Assembly (NCBI GenBank): GCA_013360535.1
Contig: JABWBL010000003.1
Location: 1 to 25,186, forward strand
Direction: 5' to 3'
DNA: 25,186 nucleotides
Source of the DNA: Planctomycetaceae bacterium
GTDB lineage: Bacteria; Planctomycetota; UBA1135; GCA-002686595
Position 1 is the stretch's first letter. The number at the start of each line of letters is the position of its first letter. This document shows positions 14,129 to 22,507 of the stretch, piece after piece. The translations under genes and the position numbers were made by a program. Below the pieces are notes generated by a model. It saw only the letters and a program-made list of their open reading frames with translations. It was not told the origin of the DNA and searched no databases.

Positions 14129-17100
14129 AGCGGGCCGTCGGACCATGTCGATCCTCTTGTCGCTCGCTCTTGCGCCGCAGTTTCCCAGTCCGATCGTCGT
14201 CGGCACGCCGCCGCCCGGCGTCGAGCTGCTGCTGATCGACTCGGCGCCCAACGCCAACACCGCGCTGACGCTCTCGTCGATCGGCGACATGAATGGCGAT
14301 GGCTATGCCGACTTTGCGAGCGGCGACTGGGGAGCGTGGGTCGGTGGGCAGAGCAACGTGGGGCGCTGCTTCGTCGTGTTCGGTGCGCCGGGACTCGCGG
14401 GTCGAGCCAGCTTGAGGCTCACGGACCTCGACGGAACGGACGGGTTCGTGATCGAGGGGGACGTCCTCGATGCGCGGCTCTCGCAGGCAATGGGGCCCGC
14501 GGGAGACGTCGACGGCGACGGGTACGACGACCTGTTGATCTACTCGGCCAAGGTTCCCGACGCACTCGGCCTTCGCCGCGACGGTTTCTACCTCGTGCGC
14601 GGTGGAGCGAACGTGGGCGCGAGCGGAGTGGTGTCCGTCGCTTCGCTCGTCCCGCCGCTGGGCGCACGAATCGTTCCGGCGGACTCGAATTCCGGCCCGT
14701 TGGTGCGGGCGCGCGGAGTGGGGGACGTCGACGCGGACGGGTTCGAGGATTTCGCGGTGTCGGAATCCCAATTTGGGGCCCCGCTCACGTCCCATCCGCT
14801 CGGCAATCCCATCGACCCAGGTCTCGCTGCGGGCGACCTCGATCTCGACGGAGACGTCGACCTCGTCGTGACCTGCGGCAACCTGCAGCAATTCCGCGTG
14901 CTCTGGAACGACGGCACGGGCCAGTTCGCCGAAGTGCAGCATCCGTGGACCGGTTACCCGGGGAAGTTGACGCTCGCGGACATCGATCTCGACGGCGGGC
15001 TCGACCTCGTGATCCAAGGATTCACTCCCGCTGGACTGGCGCGGCTCAGCGTGGTCCGCAACCAGCTGAACGGCTTCTTCGGGCCGACGACGCACTATCC
15101 GATGACGGAAGACGGCATGGACTTTGACGTGTTCGACGTCGATGCCGACGGCTTCCTCGATGTCGCCGTCAGCGTGTACGTCAAGTCGAGCAATGTGGGG
15201 TCTCCCAATCGGCTGATCGTGTATCGCAATGATCAGGCCGGGCATCTCGTGGCCGGTCCGTCGCTCACCACGCCGACGAAGCCGACGATGGTCCGGACCG
15301 GGGACATCGACGCCGACGGCGACGCGGACGTCGGCGTCTATTGCCGCCAGAACGGCGTGCTCAAGTTCTACCGCAACGATGGAGCGGGCAACCTGAGCGC
15401 GGTGCCGCCGCAGGGCGGAGTCTCCGTCGGGCTCGTCGACAACGGTTTCGAGCTTGGAGACCTCGATGGCGACGCTGACCTCGATGTGGTGCTGGGCGGC
15501 GTGCGTGTGCTCCCGTGTACGGGGTCGATCACATTTGGCACCCTCTCGAATCCGTACGTTTCCGGGCCGCCGTATCGCTTTCAATTGGGCGATTTCGATC
15601 TCGACGGCGATCTCGACGTTCTCAGCGCCGGAGGCAACCTGCAGGGGGGAGCGGAGTTCCTCGTCTCGGTCAATGCCGGCAACGGCGACCTGAGCGGCTA
15701 TCGCCCTTCGGCGTCCGGCTCGACCGTCGGGTACCAACTTGCCTGTGCCGATCTGGACGGCGATGGCGATCTCGACATGGCGACGATCGGCTCGGGGGGA
15801 CCGAACTCGCGGCAGCTGACGCTCGGGTTCAATGTCGGCAACGGTTCGTTTCACGGGCCCGGTGCGGGACGCGTGCATGTCGTGCGCGGCGGAGCGACGC
15901 TCGCCGCCGTCGCCTTGCTGGATCTTGGAACGCCGACGCCCGGAAGCACGTTCACGATCGTCGGGCTCCATTCGCTGCACTCGATCGGTGGGGGCGCCGC
16001 GGCGAGCGGAGACCTCAACGGCGACGGCATCGCGGACTTCTCCTTCGCGGCTCGCGGAGGCGTCGAAGGCCCGCGCGGTTCCGGCTCACGGATCGTGCTC
16101 TTCGGAGCGCCGGGACTGGGCCTTGCAAGTCCCGTCGACCTCGGCGCGCTCGACGGCACGACAGGGTTCGAGGTGCGGGACACGGCGGATGCCGCAGGAG
16201 TCGGGGGAGCGACCGTCGGAGACTTCGACGGCGACGGCCACGACGACCTCGTCGTTGCTGCGGCGGACGCGCGGTATCCGGGTTTCGTGCGCATCGGGGG
16301 TGCCTATGTCGTGTTCGGCGGGCCAGGCGTCGGAGCCGGGGGGCTGGTGTCGTTGATGGCGCCGGACGGGAACGCGATCGCCCACTTCCGGAGCACGCAG
16401 GACGCGGACAACACACCGGGCGTCCAGTTCGCGTGCGCCGATCTCGACGGGGACGGCCGTGTCGAGCTGGTGCTCGGTGCGAGTGGCCACGACGAGCAGC
16501 TCAACGATCGCGGAGCCGTGTTCGTCGTGTACGGCGCCGCGCGCCCTCTGGCAGCCGGCGCCATTCCGTTGACCCAGCTCGACGGCGGGTGGGGCTTCCG
16601 GTTGCTGGGGGAACGCGCTTCCGACACGTTCGGCGCTCGCTCGGTGGCGGTCGGTGATGTCGACGGCGACGGGCTCGAGGATGTCGTGCTCGGCGACGAC
16701 GAGTGGAGCCTCGCCAGCCAGTCCGGTCGCGCCTTCGTGCTCTTCGGGCAGTCGAACGGAGTCCCGGAGCCGTACTGCCAGGCGAAGCTCAACAGCCTCG
16801 GCTGCACGCCGGCGATCTCCTGGGCGGGTCAGTTGCCGAGCGTGTCGGATCCCGATGCATTCCTCGTGACCGCGAGCGGAGTGCTCAATCAGAAGAACGG
16901 GCTGTTGTTCTACGGCCTGTCGGGGCGCGGGAGCGCGACGTTCCAGGGCGGCACGTTGTGCGTGCGGCAACCCGTGCGGCGCACCGGCGTGCAGACGAGC
17001 GGCGGAAGCACGGTGGGCGACGACTGCAGCGGCACGTTCAGCTTCGATTTCAGCGCCTGGCTGGATTCCGGCATCGACCCGAACCTCGCGGCCGGAATCA

Positions 17101-17189
17101 CCGTCGACGCGCAGTACTGGTCGCGCGATCCGCAGGCGTCGTTCACGTCGAGCCTCACGGGTGGCCTGGAGTTCGAGATCGGACTGTGA
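14109..17189 (+). CDS. Giant FG-GAP/VCBS protein with nested propeller architecture
   Basis: 1026 residues from ATG 14109, overlapping the previous gene by 20 bases; ATG 14145 is the alternative. Neither has a good ribosome site, but 14109 supplies Arg-Arg before the hydrophobic stretch (RRTMSILLSLALAPQFPSP). Fourteen D-x-D-x-D-G loops are visible. The first three and last four belong to FG-GAP blades with FGAPGLAG-type strands. The middle seven (residues about 235-585, from DLDLDGDVDLVV to DLDGDGDLDMAT) are VCBS-like, with NDGTGQF-type strands. The outer strand pattern resumes at GAGRVHVVRGG, so the inner set interrupts outer blade 3. Residues about 889-1026 are the shared Cys module (YCQAKLNSLGCTP, FQGGTLCVRQPVRRT, QYWSRDPQ). 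It is a close paralogue of the gene at 19445-22507 and was probably exported; role unknown. Confidence 0.85.
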   Translation: MPPFALEAGRRTMSILLSLALAPQFPSPIVVGTPPPGVELLLIDSAPNANTALTLSSIGDMNGDGYADFASGDWGAWVGGQSNVGRCFVVFGAPGLAGRASLRLTDLDGTDGFVIEGDVLDARLSQAMGPAGDVDGDGYDDLLIYSAKVPDALGLRRDGFYLVRGGANVGASGVVSVASLVPPLGARIVPADSNSGPLVRARGVGDVDADGFEDFAVSESQFGAPLTSHPLGNPIDPGLAAGDLDLDGDVDLVVTCGNLQQFRVLWNDGTGQFAEVQHPWTGYPGKLTLADIDLDGGLDLVIQGFTPAGLARLSVVRNQLNGFFGPTTHYPMTEDGMDFDVFDVDADGFLDVAVSVYVKSSNVGSPNRLIVYRNDQAGHLVAGPSLTTPTKPTMVRTGDIDADGDADVGVYCRQNGVLKFYRNDGAGNLSAVPPQGGVSVGLVDNGFELGDLDGDADLDVVLGGVRVLPCTGSITFGTLSNPYVSGPPYRFQLGDFDLDGDLDVLSAGGNLQGGAEFLVSVNAGNGDLSGYRPSASGSTVGYQLACADLDGDGDLDMATIGSGGPNSRQLTLGFNVGNGSFHGPGAGRVHVVRGGATLAAVALLDLGTPTPGSTFTIVGLHSLHSIGGGAAASGDLNGDGIADFSFAARGGVEGPRGSGSRIVLFGAPGLGLASPVDLGALDGTTGFEVRDTADAAGVGGATVGDFDGDGHDDLVVAAADARYPGFVRIGGAYVVFGGPGVGAGGLVSLMAPDGNAIAHFRSTQDADNTPGVQFACADLDGDGRVELVLGASGHDEQLNDRGAVFVVYGAARPLAAGAIPLTQLDGGWGFRLLGERASDTFGARSVAVGDVDGDGLEDVVLGDDEWSLASQSGRAFVLFGQSNGVPEPYCQAKLNSLGCTPAISWAGQLPSVSDPDAFLVTASGVLNQKNGLLFYGLSGRGSATFQGGTLCVRQPVRRTGVQTSGGSTVGDDCSGTFSFDFSAWLDSGIDPNLAAGITVDAQYWSRDPQASFTSSLTGGLEFEIGL

Positions 17190-17194
17190 GCGGG

Positions 17195-17212
17195 CGCGAG
17201 CCGGGGCTCGCG
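17195..17212. terminator. Hairpin between convergent genes, possible bidirectional terminator
   Basis: CGCGAGC (17195-17201), loop CGGG, GCTCGCG (17206-17212). It begins five bases after the plus-strand stop at 17189 and ends ten bases before the minus-strand stop at 17223. The position suits a shared terminator. No T-tract is present on either strand. Confidence 0.45.
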
Positions 17213-17222
17213 ACCTGCTCGA

Positions 17223-18047
17223 TCAGTAGCGCAGCATGTCCGGTTCCCAGTCGGGGCCGCGGCGGGTGAGGTCCTGGAAGACAGGACCGATGCCGAACGT
17301 GTTCATCTCGGCGGGATACGTGGTCTTCGCCAGCGTGGACTCGACGCCGCGCGCGGAGAGGGCCTCGGGCAGTTCCTGCGCGCAGAACTCGAGGTAGCGG
17401 TGCGCGAAGTGCGTGCGGCAGAGGTAGGCCTTGTTGTAGCCGCACAGGAAGAGCGTGAAATCGTCGGGGAATTGCCGCACGTAGCGCAGCACGGCCTCGG
17501 TGACCTGCGGGTAGAGCCACGAGAAGAAGTCGTCGATGACCAGCACGCCATCGGGGGCGAGGAGCTGGTTGGCGAGCGCCATGTCGCTCGACACGGCGCG
17601 CGCGGAGTGCTGGCCGTCGATGTGCATCCAGCGCACCTTCTGGAAGCACTCGGGGTGAATCGGGTACATGTGGAGCGCGCGCGAGTCGCCGCCGAGCTCG
17701 ATCACCTCGACACCTTCGCCGATCCCGGCGCTCGAGAGCGCGCGACGAATCGCCTTGGGCTTGAGCTCGAAGTCCGCGAGCACCAGCTTCTCGCCGGAGC
17801 GAGCGTGCATCGCCATCAGCGCGGCCGACTTGCCTTCCCAGACCCCGATCTCGAACAGGTGGCCGTGGATGGACTGCTCGGCCTGGAACGAGAGGAGCGC
17901 GTCCCAGATCGCGACCGCTGGAATGCTGAACCAGCCATCGATTCCCGCGGTGATCCCGCGGTAGGCCTCGAAGGTCGTCGTGGAGAGAACGCGCGACGCG
18001 CGCGGGAAGGCGGGAAGGGTTGCGGCGGTCTGCTGCGAGGTCGTCAT
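17223..18047 (-). CDS. Class I SAM-dependent methyltransferase (TylF/Methyltransf_24-like)
   Basis: 274 residues from ATG 18047. The SAM-binding motif I is FEIGVWEGKSAALMAMHA (residues 65-82), followed by the acidic strand LVLADFELKPK, a WMHIDGQHSARAV block (140-152) and GVLVIDDFFSWLYPQVTEAV. These resemble TylF/CmcI-type O-methyltransferases and the Methyltransf_24 group, in which HIDG-H and the DD pair take part in metal or substrate binding. Many relatives methylate sugars or small secondary metabolites; the substrate here cannot be told. It is cytoplasmic. It lies downstream of the cyclase gene on the same strand with a 209-base gap, so it may have its own promoter. It ends convergently with the giant FG-GAP gene. 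Confidence 0.85.
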   Translation of the reverse strand: MTTSQQTAATLPAFPRASRVLSTTTFEAYRGITAGIDGWFSIPAVAIWDALLSFQAEQSIHGHLFEIGVWEGKSAALMAMHARSGEKLVLADFELKPKAIRRALSSAGIGEGVEVIELGGDSRALHMYPIHPECFQKVRWMHIDGQHSARAVSSDMALANQLLAPDGVLVIDDFFSWLYPQVTEAVLRYVRQFPDDFTLFLCGYNKAYLCRTHFAHRYLEFCAQELPEALSARGVESTLAKTTYPAEMNTFGIGPVFQDLTRRGPDWEPDMLRY

Positions 18048-18166
18048 CACGTGCTCCGGGGCTCGGGCGAACTTCGGGGGGCAGCCTCCCTGTCGTCTGA
18101 ATCCGAGCTCGTCCCAAGCAAGGCACCTTCGGCGGCCCCCGATTGGGACGCGACGATCGCGAGCGC

Positions 18167-18185
18167 CCGTCCGAATCGCGGACGG
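18167..18185 (-). terminator. Hairpin in the gap after the cyclase gene
   Basis: CCGTCCG (18167-18173) and CGGACGG (18179-18185) pair with a five-base loop, 72 bases beyond the minus-strand stop at 18257. A smaller five-pair stem lies at 18230-18242. Neither has a T-run, so termination is only a possibility. The remainder of the 18048-18256 gap shows no gene. Confidence 0.25.
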
Positions 18186-18256
18186 CCTCGCCCCATGACG
18201 ACAGTTGCGGCCCCAAGCGCACTCGCCGCCGGCCGATGGCCGCGCCGTCCGCCGTC

Positions 18257-19411
18257 TCAGGCCCGGTAGCCCTTCAGCAACGGATTCAGCGAGGTCATGT
18301 CCCAGGACCTGTTGCGCGGCGGGTAGTAGCCGCCGGCGTACAGGCGATTGAAGTAATCGCGCAGGTCGCCGAGGTCGTTGATCGTCGCGTTGAGGAAGGT
18401 GTAGCCGCCGATGCCACGACGCGGGTGGAAGGTCGTCAGCGGGAAGCCGTCCTCGGCGCCCGGCGCGAAGGGCCGCCCCGATTCCGCGTTGTGGTGCACT
18501 CGCGGAAACTTGCCGCCCATCGCGCCGACGAGCGCCGCAATCGCCGCAGCGATGCGCCCCGTGAGGTTGCCGCGGTCGGGATCCTCGGGAGTTTTCGCCG
18601 ATTCGAGCGCCGCCAGGCTCGCGATCGCCCGCAGGTCGCCCATGGCCGCCTTCTGCCGCGTGCGCTGGTTGGAGGCCTTGATGCGCGGGTCGTCGAGCGT
18701 CGGGTCCATCTTGCGATCCAGGCCGCCGAAGTTCGCCCACGAAGGGCATACCGCGAACAGGTCGTAGTCGCCGGTGATCGGCTTGTCGGCGCCGGGCACC
18801 GTCATCGCGAGCAGCGCCTCAGCCGCCGACTCCTTCAGGAACAACGTCTTCTCACTTGCGCCCGCTGCATCGAGCGGAAACGCAAAGATCTCATACTTGC
18901 CATTCGACGCTTTCTTGCCGAACAGCACATACGGCTTGCCCGGCTGCTTCGGGTCGTCGTTCGGCTTGGTGCAGAAAAAGTAGAGGATGCCCGGGCGCGG
19001 GCTCGTCATGCGATCGATCGGCGGCCGGCCCGCGCTGCCCTTGGGCACGAGCAGCTCGCGCCGGATGAAATCCTCCGCCACGAACAGCGGAATGGGCCGC
19101 GCGTAATTGCCCTGGATCGCGATGTGGTTCATCTTCTTGCCCTTCTCGATGTCCGAGGCCTTGAAGGCCTTGCTGAACTCCGAGTTGAAGGGCACCAGCC
19201 CCGCATGCGGCCCCCAGTCGCTGCTCTTGCCCTTGACGTGGAAGGGTTTCGTCGGATGCCCGAGCGCGATGTACGGCCGCGACCACGCGCCCGTGTCGCG
19301 GAACATGATGACCTCGTCGCGCCGCTCCGCCACGCGCTGCGTCGCGAGCATGTCCGCGGGCGTCATGCCCTGGTCGGGATGGTTCTGCGAGTTGTCCTGG
19401 AAGATCGGCAT
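18257..19411 (-). CDS. ExoY/edema-factor-like class II nucleotidyl cyclase
   Basis: 384 residues from ATG 19411. Class II cyclase motifs occur in order: EVIMFRDTGAWSR (R38), PTKPFHVKGKSSDWGPHAGL (K55 and K62; residues 53-72), FSKAF (K81), PITGDYDLFAVCPS (D215 and D217, the metal-binding pair), DRGNLTGR (279-286), FPRVHHNAESGRP (H306/H307, E310) and RDYFNRLYAGGYY. These match what I know of anthrax edema factor, CyaA and Pseudomonas ExoY, including ExoY's KGKSSNWGP, ADYDLF and FHHSDD stretches. Known members are secreted toxins that make cAMP or other cyclic nucleotides after activation by a host protein (calmodulin or actin). The length is near ExoY's 378, so this is essentially a bare catalytic core. 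No Sec signal, membrane helix or calmodulin-binding domain is evident. It starts 33 bases after the giant FG-GAP gene; cyclic product and target are unknown. Confidence 0.85.
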   Translation of the reverse strand: MPIFQDNSQNHPDQGMTPADMLATQRVAERRDEVIMFRDTGAWSRPYIALGHPTKPFHVKGKSSDWGPHAGLVPFNSEFSKAFKASDIEKGKKMNHIAIQGNYARPIPLFVAEDFIRRELLVPKGSAGRPPIDRMTSPRPGILYFFCTKPNDDPKQPGKPYVLFGKKASNGKYEIFAFPLDAAGASEKTLFLKESAAEALLAMTVPGADKPITGDYDLFAVCPSWANFGGLDRKMDPTLDDPRIKASNQRTRQKAAMGDLRAIASLAALESAKTPEDPDRGNLTGRIAAAIAALVGAMGGKFPRVHHNAESGRPFAPGAEDGFPLTTFHPRRGIGGYTFLNATINDLGDLRDYFNRLYAGGYYPPRNRSWDMTSLNPLLKGYRA

Positions 19412-19444
19412 GCGTCCCGTTCGTACAGGAGCCCACCTGCACCC

Positions 19445-22400
19445 TCAAGGCGCAATCGTGAATTCGAGCGCGTCGGTGAGGTTGGTACCGAAAGGAGCTT
19501 GCGGGTCGCGGGACCAGTACTGGCAGTCGATCGTGACGCCGGCGGCGAGGCTGGGATCGACGCCGAGCGTCATCCACGCCTTCCAGTCGAAGTCGTAGGT
19601 GCCGCTGCAGTCAATGCCGCTCGCCGAGCCGCCGCTCGACTGCGTCGGCGTGCGGAGCACCGGCTGGCGTGCACACAGCGTGCCGCCCTGCAGCGGCGCC
19701 GCGGTGCGCCCGAAGCGTCCGTAGAACAGGAGCCCACCCTTCTGGTTGAGCACGTTGGTGGCGCGCACATGGAAGCTGTCGGGGTCGCTCACGCTCGGCA
19801 ACGCGCCCGACCAGCCGATCGCCGGCGTGCAGCCCGCGCTGTTGACCTGCGCAGTGCAGTAGGGGCTCGGCGCCCCGTAGCGCTGGCCGAGCACGAGGAT
19901 CGCGCGGCCGCTCGAACTGCCGTACCGATCGTCCGAGATCAGCAGATCGTCGATGCCGTCCCCGTCGACGTCTCCGGCAGTCGAGACGTTCGAGGCCATC
20001 CACGTGTTCCCCGGTTCGCGGAGCATGCGGAACGAGGTCGTGCCGTCCATGCTTCCCAGCGACAGTACGCCGCCGGGGAACGGGCGTTGAGCACCGTAGA
20101 TGCCGAGCGCTGCACCGCCGGAGCTCAGGACGTCGATGAACCTGGGCGCCCCAAGCACGATGTCGGCCCGACCGTCCCCGTTGAAGTCGCCGACAGCGGG
20201 CGAAGCCTCGCCTGTGCCGTCGTTCGTGGCCGAGCCCACGATGCGCAGGAGGCGCAGGCCATCGGGCTGGTCGGCGAGTTCGACCCCAGTCGCACCGAGA
20301 GTCGGCGATCCAAAACTCACAATGGCTGCACCGACAAACGTATTCAGTGCGACGGTCGTCCGGGCGGAAGCGATGAGGTCCAGCTGCCCGTCCCCGTCGA
20401 AATCCCCCGATCCCAACGCGGCCGCCGTGAGGGTCGTCGCCTGCGGCGGGCTGTGCAGCACGAAACCGTTGCTGCCTGTGAGGGCGCGCGGATCGATGAA
20501 CCCGGTCGCTCCAACTCCGGCCCCGCCTCGGATCACGAAATGGGCGACGGAGCTGCCGCCTGGAACGTAGGCACTTTGCGCAGTCACCGCGAAATCCGCG
20601 AATCCGTCGGTATCGAGGTCACCCAGCGCGGACAGTGCAGTTCCCAGTTCCTCGCGTCCATTGCGACCGAGCATCACGAAGTGGTACGGCGACGGCGTCT
20701 CGCCGAGGTCGTAAGGCGCGTGGGCCGAGAGGTCCGGCGCACCGCGCACCACGGCGACGCAGCCCTTCCGCTCGCCCCCGAAGGTCCCGTCGCCAAAGCC
20801 GCGCGCGGCGACCACGCGATAGTCGGCCTGGTTGACGACTTTCCCCACGACGATGACGCCGAGGTTCCCGCTGCCGTCGACGTCGGCGAGGGCGATGTCG
20901 TAGGCGCTGTACATGGGCTGCGGGAAGTGTCTTCCGTGGAGCGGGAACGTGCCGTCGCCGTTGTTCAGGAAACAGCGGAACGCGTTCGACGGATCTCGAC
21001 CACAGGTGACGATGTCCATGTCACCGTCCATGTCGACGTCGGCGGGCAGTATTCGCTCGGTATCGTTGCACGAACCGAGGCTCGTCGGGGCGCCGAACGA
21101 GAACGCACCCTGATTGAGCGCCAAATACAGGTATCCACCGGCGCCGCAAAGCGCGTCGAGATCCCCGTCTCCATCGACGTCCGCCAGCGACATGTCGTAG
21201 GCGGTGACGATTGGGCCGATGACGGGTGCAGCGAACGTCCCGTTGCCGAGGTTCTCGTACGCGCGAATTGCGCTCGAGTAGTGCCCGTTCATCAAGAAGT
21301 CGGCGTCTCCGTCGCCGTCGATGTCGCCGACGGCGAGTGAACGCGGCTCGTCGTCGAAGTTCACCGTCCCGATCTCCGTCAGGAACCCGTTGCCGTTGTT
21401 CCTCAGGATGTGGACCAGCTCGATGCCGCCGAAGGTCAAGGTGTCGGTGTAGTTGGCGGCAACGACGTCGAGGTCGCCGTCCGCGTCGATGTCACCCAGA
21501 CGCACGATGGACTGATCATCGGGCAGGTCGAAATTGCGCGGATTGCCGAAGATCGTGCCCAAGAGGCACGGAAGGATCGCCACGCGTCTCCCGTTGCCGT
21601 GGACCACGATGTCGAGATCGCCGTCGCCGTCCATGTCCGCGAGCTCGATCGCCTGCGGCCAGCAGCCCAGCGGAACCGGCATCGGCGTGAACTGGCCATT
21701 GTCGTTCACGAACACCAGCGCGCGTTGAGGCTGGAGCTGGCCGAGCACAAAATCGTCGTCGCCATCTCCGTCGATGTCGCCAGCGGCCAAGCATCGGCTC
21801 TCTTCGGCGCCCAGCAGGTGGATCCACTCGGCCGGTCCGCCGCCTGGCGAGGCGACCGCCAGTTCGTCGAAGCCGTCGCCATCGACGTCTCCCAGGCCAC
21901 AGACCTCCACGAGCCCGGTGGTCTTGGGCGGCGCATAGGCCACGAAGCCCGACGTGCCGCCGATCGACGCCGCCAGCACGGAGCCGCCGGCACCGACCTG
22001 CGGCCCGCCGTACAGCACGTAAACGCCGCCACGGTCGCTCTCGCCATTGACGTCGAAGCCGTGCGCGACCATCGCGAGGTCGTCGTACCCGTCGCCGTTG
22101 ACGTCGCCCGCGCCGGCGATGCGGTAACCGAGCATGTCGCCGTTGTTGGCGCCGAACACCGTAAACCCCAAGGTCCCGTCGAGCGTCAGCATGTTGGCGC
22201 TCGTCAGGCTCGACCACGCGTTCGAACCGAACAGCACGTGCACGGCGCCGCGGTTGGTGCTCGAGTTCCCGCCCGGAATCGTCCAGTTGTGGGCCGCAAC
22301 GGCGAAGTCCTCTCGACCGTCCCCGTTGAAGTCACCGATCGGCGTCTGTCGCAGCCCGAGCTGGCCGCTTCCCGAGGACCCCGTGAGGGCGACGCTCTCG

Positions 22401-22507
22401 ATGCCCGTGTTCGATGGCAACACGACCGGGCTGGGGAATTGCGCCATCGCGCCGGAGGTCAAGGCGGGGAAGATCAGCGTGAAGGCGAGCGACGAGCGCG
22501 TGTCCAT
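19445..22507 (-). CDS. Giant FG-GAP/VCBS protein with nested propeller architecture (paralogue)
   Basis: 1020 residues from ATG 22507, with AAAGG five bases upstream; further upstream ATGs in the same frame lack a signal. Signal peptide TRSSLAFTLIFPALTSGAMA, then QFPSP. Fourteen calcium-loop repeats: three FG-GAP blades (DFNGDGREDFAV, DVNGDGYDDLAM, DVDGDGFDELAV), then seven VCBS-like (residues about 236-579, DIDGDGDDDFVL to DVDGSGNLGVIV), then four FG-GAP (DLDTDGFADFAV, DFDGDGQLDLIA, DFNGDGRADIVL, DVDGDGIDDLLI). The seventh inner loop is degenerate (GSGNLG). The outer pattern resumes at KGCVAVVRGAPDL. Residues about 883-1020 are the shared Cys module. It is the same layout as 14109-17189, with the insert at the same residue positions. 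It was probably exported. The cyclase gene follows after 33 bases and could share its transcript. Confidence 0.88.
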   Translation of the reverse strand: MDTRSSLAFTLIFPALTSGAMAQFPSPVVLPSNTGIESVALTGSSGSGQLGLRQTPIGDFNGDGREDFAVAAHNWTIPGGNSSTNRGAVHVLFGSNAWSSLTSANMLTLDGTLGFTVFGANNGDMLGYRIAGAGDVNGDGYDDLAMVAHGFDVNGESDRGGVYVLYGGPQVGAGGSVLAASIGGTSGFVAYAPPKTTGLVEVCGLGDVDGDGFDELAVASPGGGPAEWIHLLGAEESRCLAAGDIDGDGDDDFVLGQLQPQRALVFVNDNGQFTPMPVPLGCWPQAIELADMDGDGDLDIVVHGNGRRVAILPCLLGTIFGNPRNFDLPDDQSIVRLGDIDADGDLDVVAANYTDTLTFGGIELVHILRNNGNGFLTEIGTVNFDDEPRSLAVGDIDGDGDADFLMNGHYSSAIRAYENLGNGTFAAPVIGPIVTAYDMSLADVDGDGDLDALCGAGGYLYLALNQGAFSFGAPTSLGSCNDTERILPADVDMDGDMDIVTCGRDPSNAFRCFLNNGDGTFPLHGRHFPQPMYSAYDIALADVDGSGNLGVIVVGKVVNQADYRVVAARGFGDGTFGGERKGCVAVVRGAPDLSAHAPYDLGETPSPYHFVMLGRNGREELGTALSALGDLDTDGFADFAVTAQSAYVPGGSSVAHFVIRGGAGVGATGFIDPRALTGSNGFVLHSPPQATTLTAAALGSGDFDGDGQLDLIASARTTVALNTFVGAAIVSFGSPTLGATGVELADQPDGLRLLRIVGSATNDGTGEASPAVGDFNGDGRADIVLGAPRFIDVLSSGGAALGIYGAQRPFPGGVLSLGSMDGTTSFRMLREPGNTWMASNVSTAGDVDGDGIDDLLISDDRYGSSSGRAILVLGQRYGAPSPYCTAQVNSAGCTPAIGWSGALPSVSDPDSFHVRATNVLNQKGGLLFYGRFGRTAAPLQGGTLCARQPVLRTPTQSSGGSASGIDCSGTYDFDWKAWMTLGVDPSLAAGVTIDCQYWSRDPQAPFGTNLTDALEFTIAP

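Noticed and set aside
12530..15980. Long minus-strand frames opposite the plus-strand FG-GAP genes
   Set aside because: They are antisense mirrors of calcium-loop repeats (recurring V-A-V-D-V strings) with no start context or domains.
18143..21340. Very long plus-strand open frame (over 1000 codons) across the cyclase and giant FG-GAP genes
   Set aside because: Its translation is Arg/Ala/Val-rich and mirrors the repeats of the minus-strand genes. The minus strand has signal peptide, motifs and ribosome site, so this is a GC-composition shadow.
14800..22000. Recurring GACGTCGACGGCGACGG-like stretches as DNA repeats or a CRISPR array
   Set aside because: They encode calcium-binding D-x-D-x-D-G loops at protein-repeat spacing. 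Spacing and sequence vary, and no cas genes are present.
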